Below are positions 28,056 through 37,710 of a stretch of 64,000 bases of DNA, in pieces (positions within the stretch are counted from its first letter, which is position 1; every line of letters begins with the position of its first letter). The stretch is from Nostoc sp. MG11 (GTDB lineage: Bacteria; Cyanobacteriota; Cyanobacteriia; Cyanobacteriales; Nostocaceae), in the NCBI RefSeq assembly GCF_014904695.1, contig NZ_JACXXN010000002.1, forward strand, positions 248,001-312,000. The letters are read 5' to 3'. Under the pieces are notes generated by a model. That model saw nothing but the letters and a program-made list of their open reading frames with translations, made no database searches and was not told where the DNA came from. A program made the translations under genes and the position numbers.

Positions 28056-28379
28056 ATGGTTTTAATTAAAGAAATTGTCCAAGAAGCTCTAAGCACTGGC
28101 TATCTAAGCGTTGTAGCCGAAGACCAGATGCGAGCGCTTATTCAAACTAATTATGACTCAGAAGACCTGGATGCCTGGATCATCTTGCAGCGAGCCATTG
28201 TTGCAGGTAATGTTAAGCAAGAGTCGCGTCGAAAAAAAGCTTCCCTCTCTTCTAAAGGTAAAAACGCTTCATCAAATCTCAAGCTTGCTTACCAAATAGC
28301 AGCAGAGATTGCTGGTGCAGCAGCTATGGCTCTGACTATGCCAAAAAATAGCAAAGACCAACCTTCATTAGGTGCATAA
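28056..28379 (+). CDS. Small conserved cyanobacterial protein of unknown function
   Basis: A 107-residue protein. The N-terminal half (LIKEIVQEALSTGYLSVVAE, then DLDAWIILQRAIVAGNVKQESR) resembles a short helical module seen in several cyanobacterial proteins. A basic Ser/Lys-rich linker (RRKKASLSSKGKNASS) follows, then an Ala-rich helix (YQIAAEIAGAAAMALTM) that might be membrane-associated. I do not recognise a function. It stands alone in a gene-poor stretch and is followed by a strong hairpin. Confidence 0.6.
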   Translation: MVLIKEIVQEALSTGYLSVVAEDQMRALIQTNYDSEDLDAWIILQRAIVAGNVKQESRRKKASLSSKGKNASSNLKLAYQIAAEIAGAAAMALTMPKNSKDQPSLGA

Positions 28380-28467
28380 AAAATTACATAAATTAGCTAT
28401 TTTACTGAAGTAAAATTGAACTTTAAATACTAGCTATTTCAAAATACAATAAATTTTTCTTAGTGTC

Positions 28468-28519
28468 TTAGTGTCTTGGTCGTTAAAAAATTGACTTTTT
28501 AACCACTAAGACACTAAAG
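28468..28519. terminator. Long imperfect hairpin between the 28056 gene and glgP
   Basis: The arm around 28468-28490 (TTAGTGTCTTGG..TTAAAAAA) pairs with 28496-28519 (TTTTTTAACC..AAGACACTAA), giving a stem of about 23 bp with few mismatches and a TTGAC loop. It could end transcription from 28056, or be a dispersed palindromic repeat. The rest of 28380-29002 is AT-rich with no gene seen. Confidence 0.5.
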
Positions 28520-29002
28520 TGAAAATCCCAAAATTCGGGAAATTTTCTGAGGTTTTTACCTGCCTTGAAAGGGCTAGTCCTATAAGCTTTTCTTTTGATA
28601 CCTTTGTTTAATAAAACACAATTTTCTTAAAAAATAATTAAAAATCTAACTCTTGGCTGAAGTAGCAATCGACTGCTATCAACTTCAAATAATATTCTAT
28701 TGAGCTTTTGAACTAGCTGTGTCTCCACTAGCAATTGGTAATATAAATCTGAAATAGATATAAAAATTAATTTAAGTATTAAATATTACCAAAACATTAA
28801 ATTTTAATATAGAAAGCACATAGCTGAGGGAAACGCATAGAACTATAAACACCCTTGGTGTAAACTATAGCAACGAGGAGAAGAATAATTCTCAATGCTT
28901 AACAAAGTCATAATATCCTCACAAACACAGTATAAAGAATTGGCAACATTGGGTAAAGACAGTAAACAATAACCTTAGCTAAACTTGGAGTTTTGCCAAC
29001 CT

Positions 29003-31567
29003 ATGCAGCCAATTCGTACATTCAACGTATCCCCTTCACTTCCGCCGCGACTCGAACCGCTGCGGCGGCTGGCACATAACTTGCACTGGGATTGGAACGT
29101 TGAAAGCAAAGATTTATTTCGCCGCTTAGACCCCGACCTATGGGAGTCTAGCCGTCATAACCCAGTATTAATGCTGGGTACTATCTCTCAAGCAAGGCTT
29201 TTGGAAGTTGTTGAAGATGAAGGCTTCCTAGCGCAAATGGATCGAGCTGACCGTCAGCTAGAAGATTATTTGCAAGAGCGCACCTGGTATCAGAAACAAC
29301 GAGGACAGACGCCAAAGGAATGCTACGCATATTTTTCGGCTGAATTTGGACTTGTAGATTGTTTGCCCGTTTATTCTGGAGGTTTGGGCGTTCTGGCGGG
29401 GGATCACCTCAAATCAGCCAGTGACTTGGGGCTACCATTAGTTGGTGTAGGCTTACTGTACCAGCAAGGTTATTTTGCCCAGTACTTAAATGCTGATGGC
29501 TGGCAACAGGAACGTTACCCAATTAACGATTTCTATAATATGCCCCTACATCTGGAGCGTAATCCCGATGGTTCAGAACTGCGGATTGCGGTAGATTATC
29601 CAGGACGCAAGGTGTATGCCAGAGTTTGGCGCGTACAGGTGGGAACCGTGCCGCTATATTTGATGGATACCAACATTGAACCTAACAAAGCTTACGACCA
29701 CGACATCACAGATCAACTGTATGGTGGCGATATTGACATGCGTATCCACCAGGAAATCATGCTGGGGATCGGTGGTGTGCAAATGCTCAAAGCTTTGGGG
29801 CTGAAAGTCACCGCGTACCACATGAATGAAGGTCATGCAGCCTTCTCTGCGCTAGAGCGGATCCGCCTCCTGATCCAAGAAGAGGGGTTGAGTTATGCTC
29901 AAGCCAAACAAGTAGTAGCTTCCAGCAATATCTTTACCACCCACACGCCAGTACCAGCAGGAATTGACTTATTTGCTCCCGACAAGATGTTGTATTACCT
30001 GGGGTACTATGCAGACATCTTTGGCTTACCCAAAGAGCAATTTTTAGGGTTGGGGCGTGAGAATACCGGTGATTTATCTGGGCCTTTCAGTATGGCGGTG
30101 CTGGCTCTGAAAATGGCGACATTTTCTAACGGTGTAGCACAATTACATGGTGTAGTATCGCGGCAAATGTTTCAAGGTTTGTGGCAGAAAGTGCCAGTAG
30201 AGGAAGTGCCGATCGCAGCAATTACCAACGGTGTGCATGCTCGTAGTTGTGTCGCCAAATCAACTCAAGAGTTGTATGACCGCTATTTGGGGCCAAATTG
30301 GTCATCAGTACCACCAGATAGCCCATTGTGGGATCGAATGGAAGCCATTCCTGATGAAGAGTTGTGGCGCAATCATGAACGCTGCCGACTAGACATGATT
30401 TTGTACGTGCGGGAACACTTGGTCAAGCATTTGCGCGATCGCGGTGCTTCCCCCTCAGAAATCGTCCAAGCACAAGAAGTTTTAGATCCTTACGTTTTAA
30501 CTATTGGTTTTGCCCGTCGCTTTGCTACCTATAAACGTGCTACCCTCTGGATGCGCGATTTGGAACGCATCAAGCGGCTTTTACTAGGCAACAAAGACCG
30601 AAAAGTACAATTTGTGATCGCCGGTAAGGCACACCCCAAGGATATTCCGGGGAAAGAACTTATCCGCGATATCAATCACTTCATCCACGAACAAAACTTA
30701 GAAAAACAGGTGGTATTTGTTCCCAATTACGACATTCACATCTCCCGGTTAATGGTAGCGGGTTGTGATATCTGGTTAAACACACCACGTCGTCCACGGG
30801 AAGCCTCTGGTACCAGTGGGATGAAAGCAGCAATGAATGGATTGCCAAATTTAAGTGTACTAGATGGTTGGTGGGATGAAGCTGATTACGTCCGCACAGG
30901 TTGGGCGATTGGTCACGGAGAGAATTACGACGATCCCAATTACCAAGATGAAGTAGAAGCAAACGCTCTCTACGAATTGCTGGAAAAGGAAGTTGTACCG
31001 CTATTTTATGAGCATCGGGATAGTGATGGCTTACCTCGTCCGTGGGTAGCTAAAATGAAGGATGCAATTCGGTTGAATTGTCCCTTCTTTAATACAGCGC
31101 GGATGGTAGGAGAATATGCCGAGCGGGCTTATTTCCCAGCCAGCGATCGCTATCACACGCTGACAGTTGATAACTATGCCCCAGCTAAAGAACTAGCTGC
31201 TTGGAAAGCAAAACTGGGCGAACACTGGTTCAACATCAAAATCAAAGATATTGACGTGTCAGCAGTTTCAGAGATTGAAGTTAATCAAACTGTTGCCGTC
31301 AAAGCCAAAGTTGATTTGGCAACTTTGACAAATGATGATGTGCAGGTGGAGCTATATCAAGGTGCGATCGATGCCAATGGTGACATTGTTAATGCCATAC
31401 CAGTCGTAATGGATTATCAAGGAGAGGATACACAAGGATTAAGTATTTACACAGCTAATATCATTTATACCACCTCTGGTTTGCAAGGCTTGTCTTTGCG
31501 CGTATTACCGAAGCACCAACACCTGTCTAGTTCTTATGAACCAAGGTTGATTGCTTGGGCAGAGTAG
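29003..31567 (+). CDS. glgP: Alpha-glucan (glycogen) phosphorylase
   Basis: A protein of about 854 residues of GT35 type with the DUF3417-like N-terminus found in many bacterial alpha-glucan phosphorylases (RLAHNLHWDWNVESKDLFRR). It releases glucose-1-phosphate from glycogen. Visible signatures are EFGLVDCLPVYSGGLGVLAG, YHMNEGHAAF, TTHTPVPAG, the glucosyl site FARRFATYKRA, and the pyridoxal-phosphate lysine in ASGTSGMKAAMNG. ATG 29003 (MQPIRTFNV) is chosen; the frame extends 18 bases upstream. In cyanobacteria it supplies carbon at night. Confidence 0.92.
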   Translation: MQPIRTFNVSPSLPPRLEPLRRLAHNLHWDWNVESKDLFRRLDPDLWESSRHNPVLMLGTISQARLLEVVEDEGFLAQMDRADRQLEDYLQERTWYQKQRGQTPKECYAYFSAEFGLVDCLPVYSGGLGVLAGDHLKSASDLGLPLVGVGLLYQQGYFAQYLNADGWQQERYPINDFYNMPLHLERNPDGSELRIAVDYPGRKVYARVWRVQVGTVPLYLMDTNIEPNKAYDHDITDQLYGGDIDMRIHQEIMLGIGGVQMLKALGLKVTAYHMNEGHAAFSALERIRLLIQEEGLSYAQAKQVVASSNIFTTHTPVPAGIDLFAPDKMLYYLGYYADIFGLPKEQFLGLGRENTGDLSGPFSMAVLALKMATFSNGVAQLHGVVSRQMFQGLWQKVPVEEVPIAAITNGVHARSCVAKSTQELYDRYLGPNWSSVPPDSPLWDRMEAIPDEELWRNHERCRLDMILYVREHLVKHLRDRGASPSEIVQAQEVLDPYVLTIGFARRFATYKRATLWMRDLERIKRLLLGNKDRKVQFVIAGKAHPKDIPGKELIRDINHFIHEQNLEKQVVFVPNYDIHISRLMVAGCDIWLNTPRRPREASGTSGMKAAMNGLPNLSVLDGWWDEADYVRTGWAIGHGENYDDPNYQDEVEANALYELLEKEVVPLFYEHRDSDGLPRPWVAKMKDAIRLNCPFFNTARMVGEYAERAYFPASDRYHTLTVDNYAPAKELAAWKAKLGEHWFNIKIKDIDVSAVSEIEVNQTVAVKAKVDLATLTNDDVQVELYQGAIDANGDIVNAIPVVMDYQGEDTQGLSIYTANIIYTTSGLQGLSLRVLPKHQHLSSSYEPRLIAWAE

Positions 31568-31597
31568 AGTGCTGCTAGCGTAGCTTGTGCTGAGTTA

Positions 31598-32335
31598 TTA
31601 TTCAATTCTCAGCACTGATTTGGGGATGACAATGTAACCAGTAGTGCGATCGCCTAATACTAAGTTACGTTGCTCCCCCCAATACCACCAGTGTGCTGCT
31701 ACATAAGCACAGATCAAGCTATCTAGTTTATCTTCAACAGCTTTGAGAGCAGCACCAGTAGTAGGGATTTCAGGAAGAATCAAACTGCTAATGCATAAAA
31801 AAGGTTCGACGGTAGGTAGGATATTAAAAATATAATTGTAGAGTTTGATTAATTCTAAGCGACGCTCATTGAGGCGTCCTTTTTTATATTTGAGGATGCG
31901 TTCTAAGCCGAATAAATTAACTATGGCGGGATGAGGAAAGACTTCTATTTGATATCTGCCAAGTTTTTGCACTTCAATTATTGGTGCATGTACAAAACCA
32001 CGAGATTCTAATTCTAAGCCAAAGTTAACAGTGCGTTCTGCAAAGGCTAAGTTCTGGTTAGCTGGATAACATCCGGCGTGATATTTGCCAAAGTGTTTGT
32101 GGCTGAGTTTGTCTGGAAGGCGACTTCCGGTAGCATTAGGGATGAGGGTAGGTGCGTCTACAGCAATGATGGCTGGTTCCTCTGGTTGTGTGCATGTATC
32201 GAGCCATCTGAGGATGTCTGCAATGGCTTCTTTACGATCTAGATCTAGTAGTTGCAGTTGTTTATCTGTCCATTTTAAACAGCATAGTCCACTTGGCTGG
32301 GATTTCCACCCTAAGTCAATGCCAATAAATTTCAT
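31598..32335 (-). CDS. DUF429-family protein (RNase H-like fold)
   Basis: A 245-residue protein beginning MKFIGIDLGWKSQPSGLCCL, the RNase H-like start of DUF429, with IIAVDAPTLIPN and a C-terminal DSLICAYVAAHWWYWGEQRN. The family is predicted to be nuclease-like through conserved acidic residues (Asp in GIDLG, AVDAP and the late D-x-x-D region). Cellular role is unknown. It converges with glgP, with a 30-bp gap. Confidence 0.8.
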   Translation of the reverse strand: MKFIGIDLGWKSQPSGLCCLKWTDKQLQLLDLDRKEAIADILRWLDTCTQPEEPAIIAVDAPTLIPNATGSRLPDKLSHKHFGKYHAGCYPANQNLAFAERTVNFGLELESRGFVHAPIIEVQKLGRYQIEVFPHPAIVNLFGLERILKYKKGRLNERRLELIKLYNYIFNILPTVEPFLCISSLILPEIPTTGAALKAVEDKLDSLICAYVAAHWWYWGEQRNLVLGDRTTGYIVIPKSVLRIE

Positions 32336-32382
32336 TACTGTAAACCTAAATGTGCGTTGATTATCGCACTTTTTTTGGTGTA

Positions 32383-32411
32383 GTAGAGACGTTGCATTGC
32401 AACGTCTCTAC
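32383..32411. repeat. Perfect palindrome GTAGAGACGTTGCA / TGCAACGTCTCTAC
   Basis: Two 14-base arms around a single T. This is a very common dispersed palindrome in cyanobacteria. It lies in the spacer 32336-32863, which also contains a CTTGTCG-type repeat (32802-32819) and no gene I can support. Confidence 0.85.
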
Positions 32412-32801
32412 AGAGGTTATTGGTCGTGCAAATTGTTTGATCCCAAGCGTATTGATCTATAGGTACTATTGAAACTTACTGTAAATAGTATTTAGAGATT
32501 GGGTGAAGAGTAAAGTGATCGCTCTAAAATCATTATATTTAACCGACAGGTATAAATTGGTGATCTGCTTTTTAGTTCTATTGCTTCAATACTTGCAATT
32601 GTGTCTATAGTTGCACTTTTACCTGATGACGAAAGGTAAAGAAATCTTCACCGAAACTCAAAACCACAAAATAATCATATAGTAAATCTCTAATCTCTCA
32701 GCGGCGAGTTGACCTGGAAAATGTCAAAATTAAATGAGTTTTGCGTAGGCGCGTACTCCTGCAAAAAAGCAAGCTACGCAGGGCGTCTCGTAGACAAGCG
32801 A

Positions 32802-32819
32802 CTTGTCGCCAGACATGGC
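32802..32819 (+). repeat. CTTGTCGCCAGACATNGC dispersed repeat
   Basis: A close match to the elements at 108-125 (reverse), 36347-36364, 37298-37314 and 38185-38202. It is preceded by 'gcgtaggcgcg' and 'gcaagctacgcagggcgtctcgtagac', usual companions of this family. It lies just before trpS. Confidence 0.7.
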
Positions 32820-32863
32820 TACATTAACATAGCGCGGATTTAAGATAACTAAAGTTGAAATTT

Positions 32864-33883
32864 ATGGGCAAGCAGCGTGTTCTTTCTGGAGTTCAACCAA
32901 CAGGCAATTATCATCTAGGTAACTACTTGGGAGCCATTCGCAACTGGGTAGAAGGCCAGAGCGAATACGAAAATTACCTCTTCGTAGCTGATTTACACGC
33001 GATTACAGTGCCACAAGTGCCATACGACTCAACACGCCTAGCATCCGATACTTACACCCTCGTTGCGCTCTATCTAGCTTGTGGTCTTGATTTAGATTAT
33101 TCCACCATCTTTGTGCAATCCCACGTTTCCGCCCACAGTGAACTCACCTGGTTGCTCAACTGTATTACCCCCTTAAACTGGCTTGAAGACATGATCCAGT
33201 TTAAGGAAAAGGCTGTCAAACAGGGAGAAAATGTAAATGTCGGCTTGTTGGACTATCCTGTGCTGATGGCAGCTGATATTTTGCTTTACCAAGCCGATAA
33301 AGTGCCAGTAGGTGAAGACCAAAAGCAGCACTTGGAGCTGACACGGGATATTGCAGCCCGGTTTAATCACCAATTTGGCAAACCAGATCAGCAAGTGCTG
33401 AAGTTACCAGACCCCTTGATTCGTAAGGAAGGGGCAAGAGTAATGAGTTTGGCGGACGGTACACGCAAAATGTCAAAGTCTGATCCTTCTGACTTAAGCC
33501 GGATTAATTTGCTTGATCCACCAGATCAGATTCAATACAAAATAAAACGATGTAAAACTGATCCAATTCGTGGTCTGACTTTTGATGACCCAGAGCGCCC
33601 AGAGTGTAATAACTTGTTAACACTATATATGTTGCTTGCTGGTAAAGCTAAGAAAGAGGTAGCAGCCCAATGTCAAGATATGGGCTGGGGGCAATTCAAG
33701 CCATTGTTAACGGACACAATAATTGAATCCCTGAAACCAATACAAGAAAAATATCAAGCAATAACAGAGGATAAAGGCTATCTAGAGTCTGTATTGCGTG
33801 ATGGACGGCAAAAAGCCCAGGCGATCGCTAACCAAACTCTGGCACAAGTGAAAGCTGCTTTGGGTTATTCTGTGCCTCTATGA
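32864..33883 (+). CDS. trpS: Tryptophanyl-tRNA synthetase
   Basis: A 339-residue class I aminoacyl-tRNA synthetase that charges tRNA-Trp. Signatures: SGVQPTGNYHLGNYLGAIRN (HIGH-type motif as HLGN), MAADILLYQADKVPVGEDQKQHLELTRDIA (substrate pocket; split here in reading as MAADILLYQADKVPVG and EDQKQHLELTRD), and RKMSKSDPSD (KMSKS motif). Length is normal. ATG 32864 (MGKQRVLSG) is chosen; the frame extends to a TTG at 32855. Confidence 0.95.
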   Translation: MGKQRVLSGVQPTGNYHLGNYLGAIRNWVEGQSEYENYLFVADLHAITVPQVPYDSTRLASDTYTLVALYLACGLDLDYSTIFVQSHVSAHSELTWLLNCITPLNWLEDMIQFKEKAVKQGENVNVGLLDYPVLMAADILLYQADKVPVGEDQKQHLELTRDIAARFNHQFGKPDQQVLKLPDPLIRKEGARVMSLADGTRKMSKSDPSDLSRINLLDPPDQIQYKIKRCKTDPIRGLTFDDPERPECNNLLTLYMLLAGKAKKEVAAQCQDMGWGQFKPLLTDTIIESLKPIQEKYQAITEDKGYLESVLRDGRQKAQAIANQTLAQVKAALGYSVPL

Positions 33884-33943
33884 GGTTTCACTTTCTGGTG
33901 CTATATGTTATGGGTGTATCCAGAGTCAGAAATACTCAATGTT

Positions 33944-34873
33944 ATGCTTGATACGCAAAAACCAACTTGTTTGACTGCCTTCCAAGCAGCTGCTAAAGAA
34001 GGCAAGTTCTTAATTACCGCCGAGGTTGCACCGCCAAAAGGTGGTAATCCAGCGCACATGATTTCAATGGCGGCGACCCTTAAGGGGAGGGTTCATGCCG
34101 TCAATATTACCGATGGTAGCCGCGCAGTGCTACGGATGTCTTCATTGATAGCTTCGGTAATTTTATTACAAAACGGGATCGAGCCGATTTGTCAGATTGC
34201 CTGCCGCGATCGCAACCGCATTGGTTTACAAGCTGACCTAATGGGCGCTCATGCTTTAGGTGTCCATAACATCCTAGCCTTGACTGGCGACCCAGTAAAA
34301 GCAGGTGATCATCCTGATGCCAAAGCCGTCTTTGACTTGGAAGCTGTGCGACTATTGCAACTGATTCGGAAAATGAATCAAGGCGTTGATTGCAACGAAA
34401 AACCTTTAACTGATGGAGCACTGGAATTATTTGCTGGCGCAGCAGTAGATCCGCAATGTGCTAGTTGGTCAGGTTTACAAAGTCGATTTGAGCGCAAAAT
34501 CGAAGCCGGAGCGCAATTTTTTCAAAGTCAATTGATCACAGATTTCGAGCGGCTAGAAAAGTTCATGGATAAAATAGCCACTGGTTACAAAAAACCGATT
34601 TTGGCAGGGATTTTTCTGTTGAAATCTGCAAAAAATGCCCAGTTTATTAATAGGTGCGTTCCAGGTGTAAATATACCAGATCACATTATTGATCGGTTGG
34701 CACAGGCAAAAGATCCGCTTGAAGAAGGGATGAAAATTGCGGCCGAGCAAGTGCAAATAGCACGGCAATTGTGTCAAGGTGTTCACATGATGGCGGTGAA
34801 GCGAGAAGATTTAATTGCGCCAATTTTGGATTTAGCTGGAGTTGCGCCAGTTAATCAAATGGTATCAATCTAA
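33944..34873 (+). CDS. Methylenetetrahydrofolate reductase-type protein
   Basis: A protein of about 309 residues with the MTHFR TIM-barrel pattern: FLITAEVAPPKGGNP (active-site Glu), HAVNITDGSRAVLRMSS, EPICQIACRDRNRIGLQADL, and GVHNILALTGDPVKAGDHPD (FAD-binding region). It may reduce 5,10-methylenetetrahydrofolate to 5-methyltetrahydrofolate. The sequence differs somewhat from E. coli MetF, and cyanobacterial members are often annotated only as MTHFR-family. The frame opens at ATG 33905; ATG 33944 (MLDTQKPTCL) is an equally good start. It follows trpS closely. Confidence 0.83.
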   Translation: MLDTQKPTCLTAFQAAAKEGKFLITAEVAPPKGGNPAHMISMAATLKGRVHAVNITDGSRAVLRMSSLIASVILLQNGIEPICQIACRDRNRIGLQADLMGAHALGVHNILALTGDPVKAGDHPDAKAVFDLEAVRLLQLIRKMNQGVDCNEKPLTDGALELFAGAAVDPQCASWSGLQSRFERKIEAGAQFFQSQLITDFERLEKFMDKIATGYKKPILAGIFLLKSAKNAQFINRCVPGVNIPDHIIDRLAQAKDPLEEGMKIAAEQVQIARQLCQGVHMMAVKREDLIAPILDLAGVAPVNQMVSI

Positions 34874-35002
34874 ATTAGGTGAACTATGCCTACGATGGTC
34901 TACGCCAACGCATTTTTGATCTGATTGGGGAGAGGGCGATCGCTCCTCTCGCCTTCTATTGCTAAACTAAAAAACAACCCTTACTCCTGCAAAGGTAGCC
35001 TT

Positions 35003-35704
35003 ATGACCTCTGCAATTAATCCACTCACCGATCTCACTCCTTTCCCAGACCATACGCAGCTACCGGAATCAGACGGTACATTCGTGAAAAACTTCCAGGA
35101 ACATCCGCAAAGCATTCTAATAACAGACTCAATTAAACCAATATTGCAAAAATGTCACCCCGATGGGCAATACTGTATTGGTCAAGATAGCGGAATCTAC
35201 TGGCGCATGACTGAGCCACCAGAAAAAAGCGCAGAAGCACCAGATTGGTTTTATGTTGGGAATGTACCGCCTTTGCTGGACGGACAAACACGAAGGTCTT
35301 ATGTACTGTGGCGAGAGTTTATTGCACCTTTGATTGTCTTAGAATTCGTTTCTGGGGATGGTAGTGAAGAACGAGACAAAACTCCTTGGAAGGGGAAATT
35401 TTGGATTTATGAGCAGGTGATTCATCCGGCTTTTTACGGCATTTATGAAGTAAGTAAAGCCAGCGTGGAAGTTTATGAATTAATTGGTGGACAATATCAG
35501 TTATTAGCAGCAAATGAACGCGGGCATTATCCTATACATCCTTTAGGCGTTGAGTTAGGTATATGGCAGGGAGAATATCAGAATATGGAATTACCCTGGC
35601 TGCGTTGGTGGGATTTGCAAGGTAATTTGCTGTTGACTGGCGAGGAAAGAGCTGATCGCCTAACTGCACAATTGCGATCGCTCGGCGTTGAACCAGAAGC
35701 CTAG
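35003..35704 (+). CDS. Uma2-family (DUF820) PD-(D/E)XK endonuclease-like protein, copy 1
   Basis: About 233 residues from ATG 35003 (MTSAINPLTDLTPFPDHTQL). The PD-(D/E)XK pattern appears as APDWFYVGNVPP and PLIVLEFVSGDGSEERDK with KGKFWIYEQ. The C-terminus is ADRLTAQLRSLGVEPEA. Uma2 genes are abundant in cyanobacteria, may come from mobile-element nucleases, and have no established role. It is a paralogue of the gene at 36428, and the two share about 45 bp of upstream leader, pointing to a tandem duplication. Confidence 0.85.
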   Translation: MTSAINPLTDLTPFPDHTQLPESDGTFVKNFQEHPQSILITDSIKPILQKCHPDGQYCIGQDSGIYWRMTEPPEKSAEAPDWFYVGNVPPLLDGQTRRSYVLWREFIAPLIVLEFVSGDGSEERDKTPWKGKFWIYEQVIHPAFYGIYEVSKASVEVYELIGGQYQLLAANERGHYPIHPLGVELGIWQGEYQNMELPWLRWWDLQGNLLLTGEERADRLTAQLRSLGVEPEA

Positions 35705-36427
35705 TACCGATGCGCGGAAATTAAAAGTCAAAAGACTCGTATTCTCGGCTTTTTTACCATTTTTAATGGGTACTCCACTGGATACAACCGCTACAAAATC
35801 TTTTGCCAGTTAGCTTCAGATGATAAAGCTATAAACTGTATTAAAAATCCTATTCCCTAGTCATCCTAAACCCAAGCCTAGACTAGAAGTAATAGCTAAA
35901 ATTAGAAAAGTATCAATCTTGCTAAAAGATTTTCGTAATTTACCTCCAACCAAAGCCACATTCGCAGCCACAACCCAAGCCACAGCCATAGCACCAGTCA
36001 AAACCCAAGACCAAGACAAGCTTACATTGAGTAAGTTTTACCGCCTCCTGCCAAAACATCGTCTCCAGTAGTCCGCGTTCTGATTGGCTAAGGGACTTGA
36101 ACAAGTCATCATTTATTTAAAGTCTTAACAACTCGGCGATCGCTATTCTTATTTCTTACCAAATAGGTGATGCCAAACCGTCCCCTTCCTAACTCTCTTT
36201 CAATAGTGTATTTTCCACCTTGCAATTTATCTCCAGTTCCCCAAGCCACATCTGCAACTCCCGAAATACTTACACAAATTTTCACACAATAAAGCCTGGG
36301 GAGCCTGAGCCTAGGTTTGCAGAACTAATGCGTAGACGCGCAGTGGCTTGTCGTCAGATATCGCCCTTATCTTCTCCCTGTATTGCTAAACTAAAAAACA
36401 ACCCTTATCCAGTGCAAAGGTGGCCTT
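35705..36427. other. Spacer between duplicated Uma2 genes
   Basis: No gene can be supported. It contains a CTTGTCGTCAGATATCGC repeat (36347-36364) with its 'gcgtagacgcg' companion. Near its right end (36381-36407) it holds the same leader sequence found before copy 1 (34957-34983). Parts may be decayed coding sequence, but no frame is long enough to name. Confidence 0.5.
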
Positions 36428-37234
36428 ATGACCTCTGCAACTAACCCACCCACCGATCTCACTCCTTTTCCTGACCATACGCAGCTACCAGACTCCAATG
36501 GCACGTTTGTGAAAAACTGGCAAGAGCATCCCCAAAGTATCTTACTGACTGACTCGATTACACCCGTTCTCAAACAATTACATCCCGATGGTCAATATTG
36601 TATTGGTCAGGACTTAGGCATTTACTGGCGCTTGACCGATCCCCCGGAAAAAGGAGCAGAAGCACCAGATTGGTTTTTTGTACCGAATGTACCACCCTTG
36701 CTGAATGGACAAACGCGGAGGTCTTATGTATATTGGCGAGAGTATATTGCCCCGTTGATTGTCTTAGAATTCGTTTCTGGGGATGGGAATGAGGAAAGAG
36801 ACAAAACCCCATGGAAGGGTAAATTTTGGATTTATGAGCAGGTGATTCGTCCTGCTTTCTACGGGATTTATGAAGTCAAAAAAGCTAGCGTAGAAGTCTA
36901 CGAATTCATTGGTGGACAATATCAATTGTTACCAGCAAATGAGCACGGACATTATCCGATCGCACCTATGGGAGTTGAGTTAGGCATTTGGCCAGGAGAA
37001 TATCAAAATGTGGAATTACCCTGGTTGCGCTGGTGGGATTTGCAAGGTAATTTATTGTTGACTGGCGATGAAAGAGCCGAACAGGAACATCAACGAGCAG
37101 AACAAGAACGTCAAAGAGCAGAACAAGAACGTCAACGGGCAGAACAAGAACGTCAACGGGCAGAACAAGAACGTCAAAGAGCCGATCGCCTGATGGAACA
37201 ATTGCGATCGCTCGGCGTCGAACCAGAAGCTTAG
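36428..37234 (+). CDS. Uma2-family (DUF820) PD-(D/E)XK endonuclease-like protein, copy 2
   Basis: The 268-residue protein is a close paralogue of copy 1 across its first 215 residues (APDWFFVPNVPP; LIVLEFVSGDGNEERDK). It differs by a C-terminal coiled-coil insertion of five seven-residue repeats of AEQE(R/H)QR type before ADRLMEQLRSLGVEPEA. The insertion comes from a 21-bp tandem repeat at 37076-37180. A third Uma2 gene (59024) carries a shorter version of the same tail. Function is unknown. Confidence 0.87.
   Translation: MTSATNPPTDLTPFPDHTQLPDSNGTFVKNWQEHPQSILLTDSITPVLKQLHPDGQYCIGQDLGIYWRLTDPPEKGAEAPDWFFVPNVPPLLNGQTRRSYVYWREYIAPLIVLEFVSGDGNEERDKTPWKGKFWIYEQVIRPAFYGIYEVKKASVEVYEFIGGQYQLLPANEHGHYPIAPMGVELGIWPGEYQNVELPWLRWWDLQGNLLLTGDERAEQEHQRAEQERQRAEQERQRAEQERQRAEQERQRADRLMEQLRSLGVEPEA
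37076..37180. repeat. Five 21-bp tandem repeats at the end of Uma2 copy 2
   Basis: Units begin at 37076, 37097, 37118, 37139 and 37160; each encodes AEQE(R/H)QR. The last three or four units are nearly identical, which suggests recent expansion by slippage or recombination. A 21-bp unit keeps the frame. Confidence 0.9.
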
Positions 37235-37297
37235 GTCTTTGGCTCAAGGGTGCGTTGACGCATTAGCGAAGCGGTAGCGACGAAGGAGCGTCAGCAG

Positions 37298-37314
37298 CTT
37301 GTCGTCAGAAATCG
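37298..37314 (+). repeat. CTTGTCGTCAGAAATCG dispersed repeat
   Basis: A member of the CTTGTCG family, preceded by 'gcgttgacgcattagcgaagcggtagcgacgaaggagcg', the usual GC-rich companion of this family. Confidence 0.65.
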
Positions 37315-37455
37315 TTTTATATTGGATGAACTGCTACAAAATGCTTCGTTAGTTAACTTCTAAAGCTTGATATGCGATCGCCTACTAAACTAACTTAAAA
37401 TCTTAAAAAGAGGTGGTTAAAAAACAACCGTACGAAGCGATGGAATATAGAAATT

Positions 37456-37710
37456 ATGGCTCAAATCTTAGTTGAAAATTTAGACCCTATTATTCTAAAA
37501 AAGCTAGAAACTCTTGCTAAACAACACGGTAGATCTTTACAAGAGGAACTAAAGCAAATCCTACAACAAGCAACTGTAACAGCGACACACTACCACACTG
37601 GCGGCAATATTGAAAAAGCTAGAGAAGCAGTAACACGCGCTCAGATGAGATATGCAGGAAAAACTTTCAGTGATAGTACTGAACTCATCCGCGAGGATAG
37701 AGAACGGTGA
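37456..37710 (+). CDS. FitA-like ribbon-helix-helix antitoxin
   Basis: The 84-residue protein starts MAQILVENLDPIILKKLETL, then AKQHGRSLQEELKQIL, the N-terminal DNA-binding pattern of FitA-type antitoxins, followed by a C-terminal toxin-binding tail. It would repress its own operon and neutralise a VapC/PIN RNase. The stop codon overlaps the GTG start of the next frame (GTGA at 37707-37710), the usual coupling of such pairs, but that toxin gene is broken, so the antitoxin may be an orphan. Confidence 0.8.
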   Translation: MAQILVENLDPIILKKLETLAKQHGRSLQEELKQILQQATVTATHYHTGGNIEKAREAVTRAQMRYAGKTFSDSTELIREDRER

